Shown here: positions 5,142-9,744 of the stretch, in pieces
Position numbering within the stretch: the first letter of the stretch is position 1
How the letters are laid out: the number at the start of each line of letters is the position of its first letter
Origin: Paracoccaceae bacterium
Lineage (GTDB): Bacteria; Pseudomonadota; Alphaproteobacteria; Rhodobacterales; Rhodobacteraceae
Assembly: GCA_024644285.1 (NCBI GenBank)
Contig: JAHELH010000071.1
Span: 1 to 9,744 of the forward strand
Direction: 5' to 3'
Length of the DNA: 9,744 bases
Position numbers and translations under genes: made by a program
Notes under the pieces: generated by a model
Told to the model about the DNA's origin: nothing
Seen by the model: the letters and a program-made list of their open reading frames with translations, nothing else
The model's database searches: none

Positions 5142-6079
5142 CCGTCACCGAGGCGCGCGTCGAAGATCGCTCGCTTGTGATCGACCGCGTCCTGCCGGCG
5201 CCTCGCGATGCTGTCTGGGCCGCCTGGACCGACCCCAGGCGGCTGCCAAAATGGTGGGGGCCGCGCGAATTCACCTGCGAGACCCGCGAGATCGACCTGC
5301 GCGAGGGCGGGCAGTGGCGGTTCGACATGATCGGCCCTGAGGGGACGCGCTATCCCAACCGGCACCGCTTTCGCCGCATCGCGCCGAAGCACGCCATCCA
5401 CTACACGCTCGACGACGACGGCACCGGCGCGCATCATTTCGAGGCCGAGGTGCGGTTTGCCGACGCCGAGGGAGGCACCCGCGTCACCCTGAAGATGATC
5501 TTTCCCACCGCCGAGGAGCGCGACGCTGTCGAGGCTTTCGGCGCCGTCGCATACGGGCACACGACCTTCGACTGCCTGACCGAGGCCGCTGCGCCCGGCA
5601 CCCTGTCGGTGACGCGTATCCTGAATGCCTCGCAGAAACGCGTCTGGCGCTGCTGGACGAACGCGGAAGAGATGGCGCACTGGTTCTTTCCCGACGGCAT
5701 CGACATCAAGAGCGCGGATTTCCTGCCGCGCACCGGCCAGCCATGGCGCACGGTCATGCGATCAAGGGCCGACGGGCGCGAGATGGTGGTCCGCGGCCAG
5801 TTCGTCTCGGTCGATCCGGAAGAGAGCCTGGTGTTCACCCATGGCTGGGAGGACGACACGGGCGTCGTTGCGACCGAGACAACGGTGACGATCACATTGC
5901 ACGAAGAGGCCGGGCGGACCCGCCTGACCCTGGCACAGGCCGGTCTCGCCACAGCCGAAAGCCTTGCAGGACATCGCGAGGGCTGGAGCCAGACGCTGGA
6001 CAATCTCGCCGCCTATCTGGTCGGTGAAGCAAAGGTCGCTCCGGCGCCTTTTGCACGCCGGCAGCGCTCGGAGCAGTAG
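5138..6079 (+). CDS. Tandem SRPBCC (AHSA1-like) two-domain protein
   Basis: A 313-residue protein of two successive SRPBCC domains, about twice the family's usual length. Domain 1 (about 11-149) begins RSLVIDRVLPAPRDAVWAAW and includes PKWWGPREF, EGGQWRFDM and the closing YGHTTFDCLTE helix. Domain 2 (about 155-296) begins TLSVTRILNASQKRVWRCWT and ends REGWSQTLDNLAAYLV. I chose the GTG at 5138: it overlaps the previous stop as GTGA and GGAGG (5126-5130) sits 7 bases before it. The open frame extends further upstream, but that part only shadows the preceding gene. The last 18 or so residues form a basic, low-complexity tail beyond the domain; its codons are overlapped on the other strand by the DUF2256 gene. 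Function is unknown; together with its neighbours it probably binds or transforms a hydrophobic molecule sensed by the ArsR protein. Confidence 0.9.
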   Translation: MTVTEARVEDRSLVIDRVLPAPRDAVWAAWTDPRRLPKWWGPREFTCETREIDLREGGQWRFDMIGPEGTRYPNRHRFRRIAPKHAIHYTLDDDGTGAHHFEAEVRFADAEGGTRVTLKMIFPTAEERDAVEAFGAVAYGHTTFDCLTEAAAPGTLSVTRILNASQKRVWRCWTNAEEMAHWFFPDGIDIKSADFLPRTGQPWRTVMRSRADGREMVVRGQFVSVDPEESLVFTHGWEDDTGVVATETTVTITLHEEAGRTRLTLAQAGLATAESLAGHREGWSQTLDNLAAYLVGEAKVAPAPFARRQRSEQ

Positions 6080-6186
6080 CGCACGTGCTGCCAATCGCGG
6101 GCCCATTTCTTGCGCCAGGCAAACGGGCGGCGGCAAACTGGACAGGTCTTTCGCGGGAGATCGGGTTTTCTCTGGCGTCTCGGCAT
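6013..6186 (-). CDS. DUF2256 domain protein, small zinc-ribbon-like
   Basis: A 57-residue gene on the minus strand, from ATG at 6186 to TAG at 6013-6015. Its core matches the DUF2256 family as I know it: KTCPVCRRPFAWRKKWARDW (13-32) followed by RYCSERCRRAK (36-46). C15 and C18 with C38 and C42 form a CxxC...CxxxC arrangement likely to hold zinc, and the aromatic/basic WRKKWARDW stretch is the family hallmark. The molecular function is unknown; from memory, family members often lie near cryptochrome/photolyase-type genes, but none is seen here. The highly basic composition would suit nucleic-acid contact, which is inference. No clear Shine-Dalgarno precedes the ATG. The last 67 bases overlap the end of the tandem SRPBCC gene on the opposite strand. 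It is divergent from pepN. Confidence 0.88.
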   Translation of the reverse strand: MPRRQRKPDLPRKTCPVCRRPFAWRKKWARDWQHVRYCSERCRRAKGAGATFASPTR

Positions 6187-6207
6187 TTACATTCGAAATA
6201 GGAGCGT

Positions 6208-6234
6208 TCGGCCCCCGATCAATTCAAGGGCCGA
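6208..6234. repeat. Inverted repeat between the DUF2256 gene and pepN
   Basis: TCGGCCC (6208-6214) and GGGCCGA (6228-6234) are perfect 7-base inverted copies around a 13-base spacer. They lie in the divergent region 6187-6332, 22 bases before the DUF2256 start. An operator or an RNA hairpin in the DUF2256 leader are both possible. The same gap holds the direct repeat AAGCCCGGC at 6248-6256 and 6275-6283, probably chance. Confidence 0.35.
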
Positions 6235-6271
6235 TGCCGTTCTCCGAAAGCCCGGCAATTGCCTTGCGCCA

Positions 6272-6300
6272 TTGAAGCCCGGCGGGTGCCGCACTACCCT
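6272..6300 (+). promoter_or_regulatory. Putative pepN promoter
   Basis: TTGAAG (6272-6277), a 17-base spacer and TACCCT (6295-6300) form a sigma70-like pair matching four and three consensus positions. Transcription would begin near 6307 with a leader of about 26 bases. The leader contains GAGGA (6317-6321), 11 bases before the pepN ATG. Identified by eye. Confidence 0.4.
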
Positions 6301-6332
6301 GCCCTGCGAACTCGCCGAGGACCGAGCAGACC

Positions 6333-8906
6333 ATGAAAGACATCGCACCACAGCCCGTACGGCTGGCCGAATACACACCGCCCGCGTACCTGATCGACCA
6401 TGTCCACCTGACGTTTCGGCTGCATCCCGAAAAAACGCGCGTTCTCTCGCGGATCGACTTCCGGCGTAATCCCGGAGTCGAAGTCGGGGCGGACCTGCTG
6501 CTCGACGGCGAGAACCTGAAGCTGATTTCGGCGCGCATCGACGGCAGTTCGCTCGCCGAGAGGCAGATGCGGCTTTGTCCGACCGGGCTGACGGTGCCCG
6601 CGACGCATTTGCCCGGCGACACGTTCACCTGGGAAGCCGAGGTCGAGATCGATCCCAAGGCGAACACCGCGCTCGAGGGGCTTTACATGTCGCGGGACAT
6701 GTACTGCACCCAGTGCGAGGCCGAGGGGTTTCGCAAGATCACCTATTACCCGGACCGTCCCGATGTGATGGCCACCTTCGACGTGCGCGTCGAATGCGAC
6801 ATGCCCGTCCTGCTGGCCAACGGCAACCCCGGCCAATCCGGCAAAGGGTTCGCCGAATGGCACGATCCCTGGCCCAAGCCCGCCTATCTGTTCGCTCTGG
6901 TTGCGGGTGATCTGGTTGCGCATTCGGACCGGTTCACGACGGCTTCGGGCCGTCAGGTCGATCTCAATATCTGGGTGCGGCCCGGCGACGAGGATCGCTG
7001 CGGCTACGCGATGGACGCGTTGAAGCGGTCGATGCGCTGGGATGAAGAGGTCTACGGGCGCGAATACGATCTCGACGTCTTCAACATCGTCGCGGTGGAC
7101 GATTTCAACATGGGCGCGATGGAGAACAAGGGGCTGAACGTCTTCAACTCCAAATACGTGCTCGCCAGCCCGAAGACCGCAACGGACCGCGACTACGAGT
7201 TGATCGAGGGCATCATCGCGCACGAATACTTCCACAACTGGACCGGCAACCGGATCACCTGCCGCGACTGGTTCCAGCTGTGCCTGAAAGAGGGGTTGAC
7301 GGTCTTTCGCGATCAGCAGTTCTCGGGCGACATGCGCAGCCACGCGGTCAAACGGATCGAGGACGTGGCGCAGCTGCGCGCGCGCCAGTTCCGCGAGGAC
7401 AACGGCCCCCTGGCGCATCCGGTTCGGCCCGAACAATATATCGAGATCAATAACTTCTATACCGCCACAGTCTATGAAAAGGGCGCCGAAGTGATCGGCA
7501 TGCTCAAAACGCTGGTGGGCGATGAGGGCTACCGCAAGGCGCTGGATCTCTATTTCGACCGCCACGACGGCGACGCGGCGACCATCGAGGACTGGTTGCG
7601 CGTCTTCGAGGACGCCACCGGCCGCGATCTGAGCCAGTTCAAGCGCTGGTACACCCAGGCCGGCACGCCGCGCCTGGACGTGACCGAGAGCTTCGCGAAT
7701 GGCACCTACACCCTCGGCTTTCGCCAGCACACGCCGCCGACCCCGGGCCAGCCCGACAAGGCGCCGCAGGTGATCCCCATCGCCGTGGGACTGCTGAACC
7801 CCAACGGCGACGAAATCGTGCCCACCCGGGTGCTTGAGATGACCGAGGCTGAACAGGCGTTCAGTTTCAAGGGGCTCGCAGCCAGGCCGGTGCCCTCGAT
7901 CCTGCGCGGCTTTTCCGCGCCGGTCATCCTGACGCGCGAAAGCAGCACCGAGGAACGCGCCTTCCTGCTGGCGCACGACACCGACCCGTTCAACAAGTGG
8001 GAGGCCGGGCGTGCGTTGGCGAAAGACGTGCTGACACGGATGGTCACGAACGGCGACAGTCCGGGCCCGGCCTATCTCGACGCGCTGCACCGGGTGATCC
8101 GCGACGACCGGCTCGACCCGGCTTTCCGCGCCCTGGTTCTGCGGCTGCCGTCCGAGGACGACATGGCGCAGACCCTGTTCGACAGCGGCGTGACGCCCGA
8201 TCCGCTGGCGATCCACGCCGAGCGCGAGGAGCTGTCGCGCGCTATCGCCGCGCATCTTGCCCCGGACCTGACCGCGACCTACGAGGCGATGAACCTGCCC
8301 GGTCCCTACACGCCCGACGCCAAGGCCGCCGGCTGCCGCGCGCTGCGCCAGACCGCGCTCGATCTGATCACCCGCAACGATCACGGCATCGTCGCGCAGA
8401 AGCAGTTCGTCGCGGCCGACAACATGACCGAGCAGTTGGGCGCGCTGGCCTGCCTGCTGGATATCGGCCGCGGACAAGCGGAAACCGCAGCCTTTTACGC
8501 GCAATGGGCCGCCGACCGGCTGGTGATCGATAAGTGGTTCGCGATGCAGGTCCTGCACGCCGCCCCGAACCGCGTCGCCACAGTGGCCCAGGCGCTGACC
8601 GCCCACGAGGATTTCGACTGGAAGAACCCCAACCGTTTCCGTTCGGTCATGGGGGCGTTGTCGGCCAACGCCGCCGGGTTCCACGATCCGTCCGGCGCGA
8701 GCTACCGGATCCTGGCGGACTGGCTGATCCGGCTCGATCCGGTCAACCCGATGACCGCCGCCCGCATGACCACCGCCTTCGAGACCTGGCGGCGCTATGA
8801 CGCCGACCGGCAGGACCTGATCCGCGGTGAATTGCAACGTATCGCCGCAAGTGACGGCCTGAGCCGGGATACCGGCGAAATGGTGCACCGTATCCTGGGA
8901 GACTGA
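6333..8906 (+). CDS. pepN: Aminopeptidase N (M1 family zinc metallopeptidase)
   Basis: PepN removes N-terminal residues from peptides in the last steps of cytosolic protein breakdown. The 857-residue product has the length of gammaproteobacterial-type PepN. The substrate-anchoring GAMEN motif is at 261-265, and the zinc site HEYFHNW has H297, catalytic E298 and H301, with the third ligand E320 in LKEGLTVF. The transition-state tyrosine is Y381 in ATVYEKGAEVIGM. These numbers coincide with those I recall for E. coli PepN. An N-terminal beta-sheet domain (about 1-190) precedes the catalytic domain (about 190-445). A beta domain and a long all-helical C-terminal domain with FDWKNPNRFR (761-770) and the Asn-Pro segment DPVNPMTAAR (802-811) follow. 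There is no signal peptide. The stop is one base before the downstream SDR, whose ribosome site lies within the last pepN codons. The long open frame on the opposite strand is a codon-bias shadow. Confidence 0.98.
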   Translation: MKDIAPQPVRLAEYTPPAYLIDHVHLTFRLHPEKTRVLSRIDFRRNPGVEVGADLLLDGENLKLISARIDGSSLAERQMRLCPTGLTVPATHLPGDTFTWEAEVEIDPKANTALEGLYMSRDMYCTQCEAEGFRKITYYPDRPDVMATFDVRVECDMPVLLANGNPGQSGKGFAEWHDPWPKPAYLFALVAGDLVAHSDRFTTASGRQVDLNIWVRPGDEDRCGYAMDALKRSMRWDEEVYGREYDLDVFNIVAVDDFNMGAMENKGLNVFNSKYVLASPKTATDRDYELIEGIIAHEYFHNWTGNRITCRDWFQLCLKEGLTVFRDQQFSGDMRSHAVKRIEDVAQLRARQFREDNGPLAHPVRPEQYIEINNFYTATVYEKGAEVIGMLKTLVGDEGYRKALDLYFDRHDGDAATIEDWLRVFEDATGRDLSQFKRWYTQAGTPRLDVTESFANGTYTLGFRQHTPPTPGQPDKAPQVIPIAVGLLNPNGDEIVPTRVLEMTEAEQAFSFKGLAARPVPSILRGFSAPVILTRESSTEERAFLLAHDTDPFNKWEAGRALAKDVLTRMVTNGDSPGPAYLDALHRVIRDDRLDPAFRALVLRLPSEDDMAQTLFDSGVTPDPLAIHAEREELSRAIAAHLAPDLTATYEAMNLPGPYTPDAKAAGCRALRQTALDLITRNDHGIVAQKQFVAADNMTEQLGALACLLDIGRGQAETAAFYAQWAADRLVIDKWFAMQVLHAAPNRVATVAQALTAHEDFDWKNPNRFRSVMGALSANAAGFHDPSGASYRILADWLIRLDPVNPMTAARMTTAFETWRRYDADRQDLIRGELQRIAASDGLSRDTGEMVHRILGD

Positions 8907-8907
8907 C

Positions 8908-9657
8908 ATGACCCGCAAGACCGTCCTCATCACCGGCGCCTCTGCCGGCATCGGCGCCGCCTCTGCACGGCTTTTGGCGCAGAACGGCTATGATATCGGT
9001 ATCGGCTATCGCAGCGACCTGGACGGCGCCAAGGCCGTCGCCGAGGACGTCCGCGCGGCGGGCGGCAAGGCGGTTCTGTTCCGCGCCGACGTGGGCGACG
9101 GCGGTGAGATCGAGCGGATGTTCCAGGAATTCGACAGCGTCTTCCCGCGGCTCGACGCGCTGGTGAACAACGCCGGCGTCGTGGCGCCCGCCAGTCGGGT
9201 GGAGGACATGACCGAGGAACGGCTTGCCCAAATGTTCCGCATCAACGTCGTCGGTGCGTTCCTCGTCGCGCGCGAGGCGGTGCGGCGGATGTCGACCGCG
9301 CGCGGCGGACAGGGCGGCGCCATCGTCAACATGTCATCGGCCGCCGCCCGGCTGGCCTCGCCGAACCTCTATGTCGATTACGCCGCATCCAAGGCCGCCA
9401 TCGACACTCTGACATCCGGGCTGGCGCTGGAAGTCGCCGCGCAGGGCATTCGGGTCAACGCCATCCGCCCCGGCCTGATCGAGACAGCGCTGCACGGCAA
9501 GGGCGGCGACCCGGACCGGGCGCAGCGCCTGGCATCGACCGTTCCGATGGAGCGCACCGGCAGCGCCGAGGAGGTCGCCGCGGCGGTGCTGTGGCTGCTG
9601 TCCGATGACGCCAGCTACGTGACCGGCACGCACCTCGATGTCAGCGGCGGGCGATGA
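8908..9657 (+). CDS. SDR-family oxidoreductase downstream of pepN
   Basis: A 249-residue classical SDR with all catalytic features: TGASAGIG (9-16), NNAG (87-90), N113, S144 in NMSSAAA, and Y158-AAS-K162; RPGLIET (187-193) follows and a Gly-rich C-terminus closes the fold. Tyr34-Arg35-Ser36 after strand beta-2 favours NADP(H). It resembles the glucose-1-dehydrogenase/YgfF-like SDR group, but the substrate is not predictable. The start at 8908 is one base after the pepN stop, and GGGAG at 8897-8901 gives a ribosome site 6 bases upstream, so the two are probably co-transcribed and coupled. It is only distantly similar to the SDR of the kynurenine operon beyond shared family motifs, so it is not a local duplicate. 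Confidence 0.9.
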   Translation: MTRKTVLITGASAGIGAASARLLAQNGYDIGIGYRSDLDGAKAVAEDVRAAGGKAVLFRADVGDGGEIERMFQEFDSVFPRLDALVNNAGVVAPASRVEDMTEERLAQMFRINVVGAFLVAREAVRRMSTARGGQGGAIVNMSSAAARLASPNLYVDYAASKAAIDTLTSGLALEVAAQGIRVNAIRPGLIETALHGKGGDPDRAQRLASTVPMERTGSAEEVAAAVLWLLSDDASYVTGTHLDVSGGR

Positions 9658-9699
9658 GCTTCGTGCCCGTGTGTCGGAACTGAATCGGTCGCGGCCTCG

Positions 9700-9721
9700 T
9701 TTGTTTGGCAAGCCAAGCAAA
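9700..9721. promoter_or_regulatory. 22-bp dyad upstream of the right-edge gene
   Basis: The arms TTTGTTTGGC (9700-9709) and GCCAAGCAAA (9712-9721) are inverted copies with one mismatch, around a 2-base centre AA; the inner part TTGGC-AA-GCCAA is perfect. The right arm runs into the Shine-Dalgarno AAAGGAG (9719-9725). Size and symmetry resemble operators of dimeric repressors (TetR, GntR or LacI type). As RNA it could also fold and mask the ribosome site. There is no T-run, so it is not a terminator for the SDR. Confidence 0.5.
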
Positions 9722-9731
9722 GGAGTAACCG

Positions 9732-9744
9732 ATGACCGCCATCG
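9732..9744 (+). CDS. Start of a further gene (cut by window edge)
   Basis: ATG at 9732 begins a frame reading M-T-A-I before the window ends. It is preceded by a strong Shine-Dalgarno, AAAGGAG at 9719-9725, 6 bases upstream, and by a conspicuous dyad, which together make a genuine start likely. Four residues do not allow any functional call. The 74-base gap from the SDR stop, with its own possible operator, suggests a new transcription unit. Confidence 0.6.

Noticed and set aside
5762..6136. Minus-strand frames of 76-124 codons around the end of the SRPBCC fusion gene
   Set aside because: They are in different frames from the 57-residue DUF2256 gene, which is the one with recognisable family motifs in this stretch.
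6294..8951. An 885-codon open frame on the minus strand across the whole of pepN
   Set aside because: It is the exact antisense of a gene with every M1 peptidase motif. Its translation is Arg/Gly/His/Val-rich with no recognisable domain, as expected from GC-rich codon bias.

Overview
The window is GC-rich, densely packed bacterial chromosome. Codon choice, short gene gaps, stop-start overlaps (ATGA, GTGA) and the protein families suggest an alphaproteobacterium, most likely of the Rhodobacteraceae/Roseobacter type; this is inferred from style and content, as no rRNA or other marker is present. No mobile element, CRISPR array, tRNA or rRNA was seen, and nothing looks recently acquired.

Layout: (1) 1-456, minus: the first 152 codons of a GAF-domain sensory protein that runs off the left edge. 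(2) 457-584: a divergent promoter region with two inverted repeats. (3) 585-3406, plus: a tryptophan/kynurenine catabolic operon, SDR oxidoreductase - kynureninase (kynU) - tryptophan 2,3-dioxygenase (kynA). No kynurenine formamidase (kynB) is present in the window. (4) 3426-4202, minus: a class I glutamine-amidotransferase-like gamma-glutamyl hydrolase (PuuD family), convergent with kynA. (5) 4203-4335: a regulatory region with a consensus -35 box between two copies of a 16-bp dyad, the second lying across the start codon of the next gene. (6) 4336-6079, plus: a translationally coupled three-gene operon of an ArsR-family repressor, a single-domain SRPBCC/AHSA1-like protein and a protein with two fused SRPBCC domains. 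(7) 6013-6186, minus: a 57-residue DUF2256 zinc-ribbon-like protein whose 3' end overlaps the end of the SRPBCC fusion gene on the opposite strand. (8) 6333-9657, plus: aminopeptidase N (pepN) followed after one base by an SDR oxidoreductase. (9) 9658-9744: a short gap with a 22-bp dyad next to a strong Shine-Dalgarno sequence and the first four codons of another gene.

How the genes work together: KynA opens the tryptophan ring to N-formylkynurenine. A formamidase from elsewhere must give kynurenine, which KynU cleaves to anthranilate and alanine. The leading SDR may act later in anthranilate breakdown, but its substrate cannot be read from sequence. The ArsR/SRPBCC operon looks self-regulated and its ligand is unknown. 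PepN is a housekeeping peptidase. The best candidates for something undescribed are the ArsR twin-operator/SRPBCC triplet and the small DUF2256 gene overlapping it antisense.
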